Shown: in pieces, positions 47,230-59,611 of the stretch
Position numbering within the stretch: position 1 is the stretch's first letter
How the letters are laid out: each line of letters starts with the position of its first letter
NCBI GenBank assembly: GCA_001695595.3
Contig: MBPM02000094.1
Coordinates: 62,001 to 126,000, forward strand
DNA: 64,000 bases
Direction of reading: 5' to 3'
Source of the DNA: Plasmopara viticola
Lineage: Eukaryota; Oomycota; Peronosporomycetes; Peronosporales; Peronosporaceae
Position numbers and translations under genes: made by a program
The notes under the pieces: generated by a model
The model's database searches: none
What the model saw: the letters and a program-made list of their open reading frames with translations, nothing else
What the model was told of the DNA's origin: nothing

Positions 47230-47570
47230 GTCTATATTTTTTTCAGTTTTGTTTGATGGCACATCGTTCGCCACGGACACTATATATATTTTTAACTATG
47301 AAAGAGCATGCAGTGCTCATCCATCCACAATGTTTGACGTATAATAGATGATCTGGCTCTTGCTGTTTCTGGTCTTCAACCTAAAAAATTATTGCTGTAT
47401 GGTATTGATTGCTTTTTAATCAAGCCTTCCCTACTTCTTAGCACATTAACAATCTTATAACAGTCTGTTATAACTACTTGAAGCAGTTCCTTATATGTAA
47501 AGATATGCACTCTACATAAAACATTAAACTCCTGTAAACCGCGACTCTCTCGAAGAGGCATGTTTGATTG
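47230..47570 (-). pseudogene. Effector-family relic
   Basis: On the minus strand, 47400-47570 matches the N-terminal segment of the truncated paralogue at 41.2 kb (MPLRESRGLQEF against MLPLRESRSLQDD). 47250-47400 matches an inner module of gene C (the plus-strand copy of GAAAGAGCATGCAGTGCT is shared). Stops and deletions abound. It is a second, more decayed derivative of the same lineage about 6 kb away. Confidence 0.6.
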
Positions 47571-48799
47571 AGATTCCTTTTCATATGGCCTACATACTGT
47601 ACAATGTGAAGTTATGGTGTACGCTGGGGTGATTAGCTGCACTGTACGGCGCTTTTGGTCAGCTACATTTTTGGATAGGCGCTCATTATGATGCGCTCCT
47701 CTAGCATTATATTGCTAGTAATATTCTCTTCTGACACCGAAAAACCTATCTTCAAGTCTTTCTCCTGACCCCTGTCTTGTTGGTACCAATTTCTCCGCCA
47801 GCGGAATTTTCTAGTCATAAAGGATGATTTGTCGGCTGTAAGTGCCTCTCGATTCATCGTGCCTCCAAGCCACATATCTGCTGGGATGCACTTCCGCCGC
47901 GACAATTTGTTATGAAAATGTATTTGTGCAAAATTGTATGTCAAATACATGGCCGGATTTGCTACAGCTAATGAATAATATTTTAAATACCGGTGTAGCT
48001 GAAGCAACCTTAAAGATCCTAATTTTACAATTATAACAGCATTCAATCCGTACTTGATCCATTCAAGGTAGGTGATTAGACAATTTCATTCCTGAAATCG
48101 TTGTTCGGACAGACTGATGGACGAAAATAACATTTCTTCTATTTATATAACACCGAAATTGTCCGTGTAACGGGCAATATAGTGTATGCTCGAACCCGAG
48201 TTTCTTATCCACTATCTGACCTACTGATTTTTGCCGTTACGCTTTACATAATGACCTTTCCTGTATTCTGAGGCTCTTAAAATAGACACGATTCGGTCAG
48301 CTTAAAGCCTGTAGTTAGGCTCATTTTTCGCTAAATTTCGGTGTACTGTCGTCAAGATGCATGTTTATTCATTATGAAGATGTATAAACTGCTAAACGAT
48401 CCGTGATGATAGTTCTCTTGTTTACCAAAATGTCTAACAAGGTACAACTTGCATTTCTTAATTTATCATTGTTATACTTTTGTGCTCGATTAATCGTTTT
48501 TTAACTCAAGCGCAGTAATTCGAGTTTGTTGAGCTGCGTCAACTATAGTAGATCTTCATTCGCCGAGCCGCTAAATTTCACACTCTTGCTTGTTTCCGTC
48601 GTTATTTAGTTTTATGTTATGTTTAAAATGGCAATTTCTTACGCTGAAGAAGTTAAAGATCGACTACGTCTTGTACTGACAGCTCCTAATGGTAGAAGAC
48701 ATGTATGCATGTCCACTACGTAGGCTGGATCGCTTCAGTAAGTGCTTGTTTGGAAGTGTAAGCGTCACTTTCTGTTTTGATTTGATGCATTATTATTAT
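47571..48799. other. No gene recognised
   Basis: A 127-codon minus-strand frame (47663-48046) has no recognisable domain. I see nothing else. Confidence 0.35.
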
Positions 48800-51700
48800 G
48801 CTACTTGTGCTTTAGATATGAGTTAGACATTGCCTCATCGTAATGTTTGTACAAGTCGAAATCGCTTATCTTTGATAGTCCCAACACATTAGAAATCCGC
48901 AAATGTCTCTTTACGATCAAGAATCTGCCAATGCAATCCGGCTTGAGTGTACTGAGCAACACCTTTGGGACGGATGTCAGAATTCTTGCCGTCCAAGAGC
49001 AATATATCGCCAACTTCGAAGTCTTGGACAAGACTGTTCTTGTCGTACAAGTACTTTATGCGTTTTTGTGCTTCGCTCATCCGGTCTGTGCGACCTTCAG
49101 TAAAGTTTCTTGACGTAGTGGAAATCCTGGTGCATATTTTTTTCCGAATTGTAGAATATTGCTTGGAACCACACCACCCAACATATAATTAACGTATTCT
49201 GAATTTGCTTTGACCGAAGGCATTCCAATTTTGGAGTATAGACCTCAATTAAAGCCTATCTCAATCAATGCAAAATTCATTCCAATCATTCTATGTTAGG
49301 TTGACGGCACCTCAGCACTTCGGAGGAAATCTCAAACAAAACGGTAATTTTCTTCCGTCTGATTACCCGTTTGTGGCCCAAAAGTCGAAACAAAGTTGTA
49401 TTGCGTTCCCACCTGCTTGCCATAAAATATATGTACGCTTAATGTCTCAGTTATACACAATGGTCTTTGGCATGCCACAATTCTTCATATTCGTTTTTTA
49501 TGAAGACCTTTCCAATTTCTGTAGTACCACTCTTGGCTTTGTAGCGATGAACATATAAGTGATGAACAGTCACCATGATGGCAATGAAATCACTTTTGGT
49601 CTCTGGTTAGACAAGATGAAGTCCATCAAAATACCGACCCATCTGCCTCTTGAAAAATCTAGAGACTAGAAATAACTTTGTTGCGCTGGCATGTTTCACA
49701 AGCGTTGACATAGTAATGGATGTACCTCCTCAATTCGGCCAGATTATTTTTGCGAAGTCCTGTTTGGCCTGCAGATACAAAATTTTGATTTTACAAATGA
49801 CGCAATCTTCAAGTTTTTGTCGTAGAGAATGTATGGTTGTGGAGTCTTATCTTCTCTTAATCGGTTGTACAAAGTATCAACCTGCAAAGAGTACTTTGGT
49901 ACACTCTCTCCTTTTTTCGACTTCTCGATGATATACTGTAGGTCTGTATTCCACGAAATCATTGTTTTTGCAGATAGCAATTCCTAGTTGTTCCAAGGTC
50001 TCGTGATATTTTAGCCGCTCTCAAAAGCTTTTGCAAGCTGAATTGGGCTGCTTCACTCTCACATTTTATATTGCGTGACAACGTTAGAAACAGTATCTGT
50101 TTTGCCGGACTATCACTGAAACAAATGCTAAAAAATTCAAGCTCACGTGCATGGACTCTTGATAGTCATGACTAGCGAATACACCATCGAGCTTTTCTAC
50201 GGTTTGTACATTTTCTGCATCAGGATCGCACATCGATCGAAAATATACACACACATACGTTTTGTGCATGCATGATTACAATTAGATCTTTTTCACGAAC
50301 AGGGTACTTCAGCAAGGAAAACTACTCTTTTGACTGGTGAAAGCAATCGAATTATTTATTTCTCCCCTTATTTTAGACATTTTTCCATCGCAGATTTGAA
50401 ACATTTATTCATATATCAAAAGGATTTAAAAGTCCGAAAGACTGAGAAAACGTTGAAGCGTTAAGTGACGGTTGGATTTCGAAAAGCAGCGTAGTTGGCT
50501 TTCCGAAAGCCCGATTGCTACTCGAGGGAACTTTTTTAGATACTGCTGTGAAAGGCTCCTGTCGATTGCGCAAAATGAACTGTATTGCTTTAGAAGCGCT
50601 TAATTTTCTTCTTTTTCTTGCGCACAGGCCATTTTGCGATGGTCTTGACCTTGAAAGGGTCTATTCTAACGCCTCTACGTCCGACAAACAAAGTCTCGTA
50701 GGCATGGAATCTCTTCCACACAGAACTGAAATATTGAAAACTTGATGTAAAGTTGTTGTTCTTCACACAGTTTGGGTGAACGGTCTAAAGCCGTTATGTG
50801 GTCTGCAACATCTTCACTTTGCGTGAGACATCTTCAAAGTAGATTCTCGTCTCATCTCGCAAGCTCTAAAAGACATTTTGCAATTTCCCGCTAGGCGGAT
50901 CCGTGCTCCCGCGTAGACCTCTGAGAGCGTCTAGATACACTAATAGACCATCTAGGGTAAGCGGAAAATCCAAATCTGGCATTAAGCCTATAGTTACTTC
51001 AAAGATGGTACATTTGCGAAACCCAACGACTTCCGAACATCCTTAAATGATACGTATCCGCGAGGCATCACATGTCATGCAGTCCGATTTATATCTGGAT
51101 TTTCCTCACGAAGCCACATTATGCTGATGTTAAAATCCTTATTTTCGGGAGCATGCACGACTTGGATCGTTGACCATTTTACCGGTCTCTACAGCCCACA
51201 GAGGTTCTAAGAAAAACGTGCTTTGTCAGACAGCACCCTAATAACTAAAACTGCGATGTCAGGCAAAGTATATATGTCGCTCACAAGAGAAATCGATTTT
51301 AAAGACAGACCGTAAATGATTGTTTTTTATATGAGATGGCTCGATCGAGGCCAAGTTTCGCGAGCAAGACGGATACGTGGCTCTTTATCAGATTTCGTCT
51401 TATTTGTCAAAAACATTTTCATGCTTTGAACTGTGTGATCAGCTTGGTCAATGGTATTTGTGGCGACGTAACCGTCGTCAGCGGTAGGTTAGCCGGTAAA
51501 GACCATTTTGCCATATAATTTCATTATTTTTAAAGATACATACGCATTATCACTATTCAAAGGAGTACGCTATTACGCAGTTCAAGACCACAAGCAAGGC
51601 TAGTGGAGATTAAATGACTCATCAAAACAAAGGCAGGCTGTAGCGTGCTAAATAATTTGTTTTTTTTATCTAATTTCGTACCTGGAGTTGGTAAGTACGT

Positions 51701-53790
51701 CTTGGAAAAACGAAGTGGTATAGTTCCTGCGCTGTTTGGAAGAATGATATGTGACGGTGCAATCAACGATACCACCTAGTCTACTCAAATAATGCTTCTT
51801 AGTTCACTGTATATAAGAGTTTACAAAAACAATATATGCGTGATTAAACGCATTTTCCATGATACACGTCTTGGCGTTCTGGTGTGTGCTGCAATCAAAT
51901 TTATAGGTTCATTTTGAACAATCTTTTATACAGCAGCCAGGTGCTTTGTGCGAGGTAAGTCGGTATTAGCATCCATGCATCTCCACTGGTCATGCGTAGA
52001 AGCGGGTACAACATACCCGAGGCTAAGAGTTAACAGCACCACGACCGCATAAAAGCTAGTTCTTTGTCACACGACTCGTCAGCGCAGGCTATGTGAATAC
52101 GGCCATTTTTTATTTGAATGTGGCAGTTTCTTCACCAAGGCTGTGACGGGGTCACACAGTACTTTGCACAGAGAAGGCGTGCGAAGATATAAGAAAAAAA
52201 TTCGGGAGCGACCGTTAGTAATGACAAAGGAATGGAGGTTGTTTGTGAAGGGTAGTAATGACATTAAGATTCTTAAGAGGCGACGAATTAAGTGATAAAA
52301 ATGTGTTTGTACTGTTAGCAAAAATTTCTGTCATCGCGAGCAAGGAGATGGCAAACGCAACAAAGATAATGCCACCCTTTCACGACTGAAAGGTGACTTC
52401 AAGTAGATTGCATCCGCGCTTATAAGTTTGATTTAAACTGTACAAAAACAGCCTCTTCATTTTTTATATTAGACACCTCTTTAAAAGTTTAACTTCAGGG
52501 TCACGACGCGCATATCGCGTGACTTCTCACCATACGGCAAGAGCAATAAGTTTCTGTAAACGTTCTTTAAGTGAACAAAGGTTACACAGTCGTGAAGAAA
52601 GCTTCTTTGAAGGTCGATTGCTGACCTAGGCAAAGGCGGTGAGCAGGTAAATAAAAGGCGAAGAAGGAGGAGAAGTGTTACTTGCTTAAGGCCGATCAAG
52701 AAGTTATGCTGGATGAAAAGTACAAATTCTTGTCTTAGTGCAGTCTAACTGGTTGCCATAAACTGATTCCATTCTGAAGGCTATCAATCCTCTTCAAAGT
52801 ATTTTCAAGCAAAAAAATCTCTTGACTCCTAATGATGATGAGACATACGAACCTTGCTTCTGGTCTAAACTAGGTGATCCCCATTCCAATAAGTAATACC
52901 AATGCACATGTATTTCAACAATATTGTAATTGTATGGCGCAATGGCTGTTGCCGGCAAACCTGCCGGTGATGACGGTTACATCACAAGACCTACCTTCGA
53001 GAAGTTGACCGTTTAGGAGGTAGGTCTCATCCTTTTCGATTCACAGTCGAGGTTCATGAGGCGGAGATTTTGCGATAGACTCTTTACGGACTCCCAAGAG
53101 CTTTTTTCACTTCATCAAGCTACCAAACTTTGCACCGCAGGGTCCCTAGTACTTAGTTTTCCAATAACGGCTTCAAGCAGTTGCTCCTCAGATCAATCGG
53201 TCAACACGACCGTATTTACTTATAACGTTTTTTTGCGCTATGGCTTTAACAGTGAAGTGTGGAAAATAATATGTGCCGATGTTGATAAGAAGCCAGGTAT
53301 CTGCGAATATGTTTGCACAATTCGCCGGGCAGGTAGATGGCTTGATCGTAATCAAGGTCGACTCGATTTCACCCTTGATCACTTCGAGCTAAGGCCGCAA
53401 TACCAAGTCTTCGAATACGCCGTGATGACTGCATATATTGTCGATGAAGATGGTGACAGGTCTCTCTTAACCAACGACCTTGAATGCTTGAGCTTTTACT
53501 CAATGCTAGCATGCAGTGCACCTCAATTATAAGATTCGCATTCTAACGTTCAGGAGCAGTAGATAGCGGGAATATGTGGCCGACAACGCCACAATTGTTG
53601 CATGTTGCCTATTTGGTCCAGTCGTCGTTCTTGTTCTTTCTTTTTTATAAGATTTGGTCTCTGAAGTCAAGATTTGTCCGCACGATAGTACAACTTCTGA
53701 GAACTGTTCTGAACGACTTGACCGATACACGATTTGGTGTTCCCGAGCAATAGGCAAAATCTTAGTCGAAAGCAATTTAAATAGCCTTTT
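48800..53790 (-). mobile_element. Degenerate Ty3/Gypsy relic 2 (with internal deletions and insertion)
   Basis: Same family as relic 1, by nucleotide similarity at several points (e.g. TTAGCCGC...CAAAAGC..TTGCAAGC near 50.0 kb and 19.28 kb). On the minus strand, the protease-side end is at 53190-53790 (ATIVALSATYSR shared with relic 1). RT remnants lie at 50400-51180, the integrase zinc region at 49744-49980, core remnants at 49268-49560, and the tail with KRIKYLYDKN and DGKNSDIRPKG at 48889-49080. The middle (about 51.25-53.05 kb) does not match the family and contains the 51.9-kb repeat, so other DNA was inserted or the element is split. Confidence 0.6.
51870..52090. repeat. Diverged repeat shared with 41850-42150
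   Basis: Shared blocks include GC(C/T)AGGTGCT(T/A)TGTGC and a CGCATAAA...CGTCAC...CGCAG series in the same order and orientation. The content is unknown. It could be an old promoter or 5' flank, because no open frame is conserved. Confidence 0.45.
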
Positions 53791-56150
53791 CGAGAGTAAT
53801 TGAAGTTTCCTTCACGAACTATTTTGCGGTCACTTCCCGCAAGTCATTCTGTCAAAAAAAAATTGGGTTATTAATACCTAAATATCGGAGACGCACTCGT
53901 GGGTATTTTCCCCTGTTTTGGGCAAAACATCTGCTCTCAAAAATCATACTCTAATTTTCTTATGCCTGAAGCGTGTACAGAATTGAGTTTTGTACAGTGT
54001 CCATGTCCTGTGCACGTTCATGCGCTCGCAGACAACAACAAGATTACGGTACAAATTAGGCACGAATTTGTATAAATCACTTGAGAAAAGTGTCACGAAG
54101 GCTGACCATTCTGTTGTTATCAAGTGGCACTTTTTTTTGGCGTAGTACTGTCCCGCTGCAAAGGTTACCTATGCAATACTTTTGCCAAATCTTCCTTCAT
54201 AAGCAAAAACATTCTTTTTCCACACCACCTTTCTTGTTGCGACAAAAAATTCGAAGCGTTGGTTATAAATGCTGCTTTTGGACTCGCCTTTGAGCTTTCG
54301 TCTGGGATTTATGTTGCTGTTGTTACAAAATGAGATGCACCAGTAACTGCTTCATGTACAGTGTGTCTTGCCCTGTCAGAAGGAGCTGAATTGACCTGAG
54401 CGATTAAATTTTTGGCCTTTGACACTTGCCGCTTCTTCCTGTTGTACCTGTTTTTACCAGTATACTGTTACACAAACAGAGAGGCTATTGATTCTTTTAT
54501 TGCATCCATCGATACAATTTTCTAGATCGTATCGATGGATGCAATCAAAGACCGCGAATTACTATTCGGGATGTCAAGTCATCATTGGCAATCATAAAAG
54601 GAATTGCGCTTGCAATTCAGGCAGGGACTGTACTTATCTCAGAATATGCAAACCGTAGAAGTACCGATTAGCTTTTGTCGTGCGTTACATTGTTACCTTC
54701 AACTACAGCTAGGACTTAGACTACATCCGGAAGGAGAAAGTTGAGTGCTATCTATCATACAAATTTATTATTTGGTTCAAGACACAGCTCGATACATTAT
54801 GTTCACCGCAAGAGACATCATTTCCTCGTCACTCTCTGCATTAAAGCTGGTAGGCAACCACTGATTGTGCGTATACACGCGCCTGTACACCATTTCCAAC
54901 GGATCTGAAATTTACTACTCAATAGATATTTTGACACAGAATTGAATTGCAAAATTAGCATAGAATTATGACTGCCCGCAGTTTTGGCGCCAAAGGCATA
55001 TGCTGTGGCTTTTATCAGAACCAGCAGAATCATAATGCGTCATGTATGCTTAAATTGTCAGGAAGGATAAAAAAAGATTGGAAAGGCTAAAAAAGTCGAC
55101 GGCAAAGCCATCTGATGTACTTGTAAGCTACATGTCAATACATTAGATCGAAAGTTTTTTTGCCCCTTCTAAGTTGGCGAAGGGAAATATGAATCATCCA
55201 AGCGAGTCGAGAATCTTTGCACGATCAAAAGAACGAAACGTCCCGACTTTTAGCTTATGTTCGTCCTCAAACTTGCACAAAAAGATAAGGCAAATGTACA
55301 TTTAGCGCAGCATGGCAATAAACGACAATTGAAGTCTTTTTGTATTTGTCTAGCTCACCTTTTTGTAAACCGGGCCTCACACAGATTTTATACGAACGTA
55401 AAGAATGTGATAGTCACGAGAAGAGGTCCTCATCGTTACACAAACATATAATGCTCAGTATCTTTAGCAATCTTGCTTTGTCGACCGAATCAGGTCCATC
55501 CAATATCTGTCCCGCCTTTTAGCGTCAAAGACACACTCCTTTGGTACTTTAGTCTACCTTAATGAACCATTTGTCATGCAGCTTAAATATTATATATGCC
55601 AATGCAGCCGTGTTGTAAAGGCGCTCGCTTCATGACTATTGCGTCCTCGTCTTGACGAGAAGTGCAGATAATAAAACTTGTTATTGAAGATCCATGTATG
55701 CTTTAACGATAGTGCTGTAATGCAACAAGGTTATTCAATTCGTAATAGAGGTGTTACTGCAATTGTTAAGTTCCTGCAAGTAGAGGGTGAGAAATTAATA
55801 TATTATATTATGGCAAACATCTGGTCTGTACTTATAGGTGACAAGAATATGAGTGATCGTTCGTCTCATATTCTCGTCCCTTTACAAGATGCTTGCCATA
55901 AGATGGTATGTAAAGTAATTGCAAGCTTTAGCAAAAAAAGAACACGCAGAAAGCAAAGCCTATGCAAAAGCAAAAGCAAAAGCAAGGATTAGTCATCGCA
56001 AGCTTTGTCCGTCGCTTTAACCGCGATAGCTCGACACTGTAAGTACGGACTTCGATGCATGGCGCATCGTATTATAATGGTCCAAAGGACGGACAACGCC
56101 ATCGAGCAACACAGCAACTAAGAAATAATAGGCTTGATAAGCTTGTAACA
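53791..56150. other. No gene recognised; contains a strong hairpin
   Basis: Short frames only. One frame at 55678-55992 ends in a Lys/Ser-rich tail encoded by (AAAGCA)n and is not convincing. The inverted repeat at 54493-54551 is listed separately. Confidence 0.35.
54493..54551. repeat. Hairpin: 17-bp perfect plus 5-bp extended inverted repeat
   Basis: ATTGCATCCATCGATAC (54499-54515) is perfectly complementary to GTATCGATGGATGCAAT (54529-54545), with a 13-base loop. The stem continues for five more pairs after one mismatch. It could be a MITE remnant, a small-RNA precursor or a terminator-like fold. Confidence 0.75.
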
Positions 56151-56440
56151 CGGGTCTCATTATTCCTACGTGTACCACGACAACGCAATAATCATTAAGC
56201 ACGTAGCCCATTCGGTGCTTGGACAACGACAAGTTGTTGGCTCGGATCCCGCTTTCTTCTGCTTCTCGCTCGTAATCCTTTCGGTGCAATCAGTGACATA
56301 ATCTGAGCCACTTAGTCTACGGTATTGCTTTTTCTTATTGCAAATCACTTCAGTATTTGGCCTCTCTCTTTATAGATCACTTCAAAACCTGGCTTTGAGC
56401 CACCAAGTCGTCTCTTCTTCTAAGCCAAAAGCCTTTTTCT

Positions 56441-56977
56441 CCTTCGTCTTTTCTCGGCACGTCGCTCGACACACATCCTTTCTTTCCTTTGGAGCTGTGC
56501 CAGTCCGTAAGCCGGAGCTGGCATCTTTCATTAGTCTCACGCTGCCTTCAACCACCGCATCTCGGCTATCTCTCATCGACAGATTGAGCCAGGACAAATC
56601 GACGGACAATCTGAAGACATGAACTACCACGGGCATCCAGAACAGTCGTCACTAGGCAGCTTTTTCGAGTATTCATCGTCATCTGACACGAATTCGGAGA
56701 CGAATTAGCCCAAGACGCAAAAGCGAGACGCAATGCATTTATTAATGTATTAAAACTTTTACGCTCTTTCAAAGCGATATTTAAAAAAGCTATGGTTGCT
56801 TTGACACAATTTACGACCTTGAAACCAATAGGTATACAAAGCAGACAATCTCGCGCTGTAGAAGGATGTCTCAATCATGCTCAATTTGCTGAGCGCTGAT
56901 GGAAGCATCGTGGCTAGGTGCGCTGCAAGGTGTCGAACTGCACCATTTCTGCCGTGTTTTCTGGTCACATTTTTAGT
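56441..56977 (+). pseudogene. Zinc-knuckle ('WRKY19-like') pseudogene
   Basis: It aligns along the plus strand with the intact gene at 11163-11879: LPSTTASRLSLIDRLSQDKS, then SSSDT, then KTQKRDAM, then VEGC, then WKHRG and VRCKVSNCT. The start codon is lost (CTCCATGG in the gene, CTCCTTCG here), at least three stops are present and frames change. Upstream DNA back to about 56160 matches the promoter of the intact gene. The match fades near 56977, where the right arm of the inverted duplication starts. Confidence 0.8.
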
Positions 56978-57559
56978 GAATCTTATGGAAATCGTAAGCT
57001 CGTAAATGTGCTGGTACCGAGCGCATGAACCACGAATGACTTGTAAGTCAAACAAAATGCTCAGCTCATGAGCCTACGTGATTCGGAGGCGTGCCATTTT
57101 AACGTAGGAAACGTTTACTACACCGTAAACGACGTGATAAGGCTAATTTAGTAAAAAGTTGAATAATTAGTAGAGTGCTTGTGCAGCTCGATTTTTTGCC
57201 GCCTCTAGCCAACTTATCATAAGTACATTTACGTTATATTAATAAGCAACTAGCATGTGCTAGTATATCGTCATCTCACCTTTTGTGAGGAAACAAATGA
57301 TTTGGTCGTTAGTGAATAGGAAGTAGTGCTTTTGAGTTGGCCATACTTTTATAAGCTGGTTAATAAAGTATGAACAGCCTTGTTGTACTTCGTTATCAAG
57401 CGGGTAAAGGCGTTATACTATAAGAAAAAGCAAAAAGCAACATGAGAACAGCAAGCCTTGCTAATAGCAGGCGTTACGGAGTTATCGTCGAAAAAAGTGT
57501 TGGATAATCGGAACACAAACGAATTAGTACAAAGCATAACAACGAAATTTTGAAGTAGG

Positions 57560-57838
57560 TCAATGTGAGAGATGATGAGGGATACGGCGATCCATTTCTC
57601 GTGATAGATACAAAACTGGCTTACTAATGTAAGGGTTGCAATGGTTATTCAAATGTTGCGAAAGGCTATAAATTTGTCTGATGAGTTTGTGATCTTGTAC
57701 TGCTAGCATATTTATCAAAAAAAATATCGTGCTGACGAGAACAATCGGTGGTATCAAGGATGATACCGTTTTGTCAAGACTGGAACATGACATAAAGAGG
57801 ATTGCTTCCACGCTGGTACGTTCAGAGTGTTTGCTCAT
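57560..57838 (-). CDS. Small ORF partly conserved between the arms, unknown
   Basis: A 92-codon frame starts MSKHSERTSVEAIL. The left arm carries the same start and first ~45 codons (plus strand, from 26419), then goes out of frame. No signal peptide, domain or family is recognised. Because the left copy is broken, either it is not a gene or only this copy survives. Confidence 0.25.
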   Translation of the reverse strand: MSKHSERTSVEAILFMSCSSLDKTVSSLIPPIVLVSTIFFLINMLAVQDHKLIRQIYSLSQHLNNHCNPYISKPVLYLSREMDRRIPHHLSH

Positions 57839-59611
57839 ACCTTTGCCGTAATAATCTTATCATTCTTTATAGCATATGTTTTAAAGAAATTGATGGCAAT
57901 GTGCATTCACTATCATGCAGCAAGAGCAACGACCTCCTGTATAAGAAACAGCAAGTTTGTAAAGTGTCAGTAGGCGTGAAGCAGGTAAATTTGTAGACGG
58001 ATACTCGATCATGCGATGCTGCTAAGATTAAAAAAGCGCTGAAATTATCGTCACCGAGAGAGCATTGAAGAACTTGATACAATTAGCAAAGAGATTCGTG
58101 AACGAGCTTAGGGGGCCCTAAGTGAACCAGACAGCTTACAAATCGGATTCGATTGCGCAGTGTGCGCATGATTACGCAAAAGGCAACGCCACCATTGAAT
58201 GTACTTGCTATATATGCGGACCTAAGCGAGGCAAAGTGCCTTCGCTTTAATAGCTTTTAGCCTTCTCATACGAGCCGACTTTACGTACTCAGTACGCGAA
58301 ATGGCAGCGACTTGTACAAAAATTTATTTGATCTCGTTCAATAAGCACACTCGAAATGGATTACTTGTTAACATATCGTTCTATGTAGACGAACCCGAAG
58401 TCAGCGTTGCACTAGTCGATATCAAGGCCAGCAGTCGCGACTATGCATTAAGTTACAAAAACATCACGTGAACAGTTATGTTTTGGCTCACAGCACCTAA
58501 ATATAATACAGGGCTCGGCATTTGTGTCGTTCACATGACAATAATTGGAAGACAATGCATCAAATTTTGATAGTTGGTGACACTGAGAAAGTATTGGCGA
58601 AGTCCACAACGCGCCTATAAGTCCTCAGTCTTGATGGCCTTGTCAGAACGAGTCGTAGCTGGTCTTTAGCCTTCCCGCGTAGATGAATTATCGCTCATGC
58701 GAATTGCAACAAACATGACGCTACAACAATAAGCAAATACGCAATTTCCAGATCCTCACAGCAATCATCATATGACGCACTGCCTGAAAGATTTGCCACA
58801 GTTAATATTTGTAAAATAAGTGCCTTTTCGCATTCGTGAATAGAAACAAGTTGAAATGATTCAAAATATCTAAAGTACAGCTCAATATTTTTGAACATGG
58901 ATAATTCCAGATTGAGGTGTTTGACCTTGTCGCTACTGACTTCGCTGTATGTGTCCAAATACTAAGACTGTATGAAGAATTTTAATAGGGAGCCGCTAAC
59001 CAGCCTCCCCTTTTCGCTTGCCAGCCCCCCTAAACACTATAGTGTCTTTTCCTTAAAAGAAAAAGCATTTATGAAAACCAACCCCTCTACACACACGCTT
59101 AGCATCGCGATTAAGCGCTTCGAAGAATGTGGAGTACAATATTGGCTGGAAATACATACTTGTTAGTTGCTGTGCATTATATATGGCGTTTTTCCGCAAG
59201 TAAAAATCCAAAAGTATCTGTGTGTAATTAAGTGTAATACTATCCATTGTGTATTGGTTTTGCTTTGGATTAAAAGAATTCTTGTTTGCAGCACCCCTAC
59301 AAACGTAGTAAGCATTTATTTTGCCCAGATTGTCAGTTTATGGTCCGGGGTTGAGGATGCTTTAGCCTTCAGGCGACTCACCACGAACAATTTGATCAAT
59401 ACAACTTTTTGGTGCGCACATAATTAATGCCTCAGGAAACTTCCATGTAGCATTCACTTGTTAAAAAATGCTCAATCTCTCAATAGCATTGTTAACCTGG
59501 GTCGTAAATTCCATAATTGTAGACTCGTACAATTTCACGAAGCGAGTCAGATATGAAAAGCAAAGACTGCAGCAATGTAGAAATTACTTTCTCTTCCATG
59601 CGTCAAACAAC

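Noticed and set aside
53056..53532. 158-codon plus-strand ORF
   Set aside because: It overlaps the protease end of Gypsy relic 2 on the opposite strand and encodes nothing recognisable.
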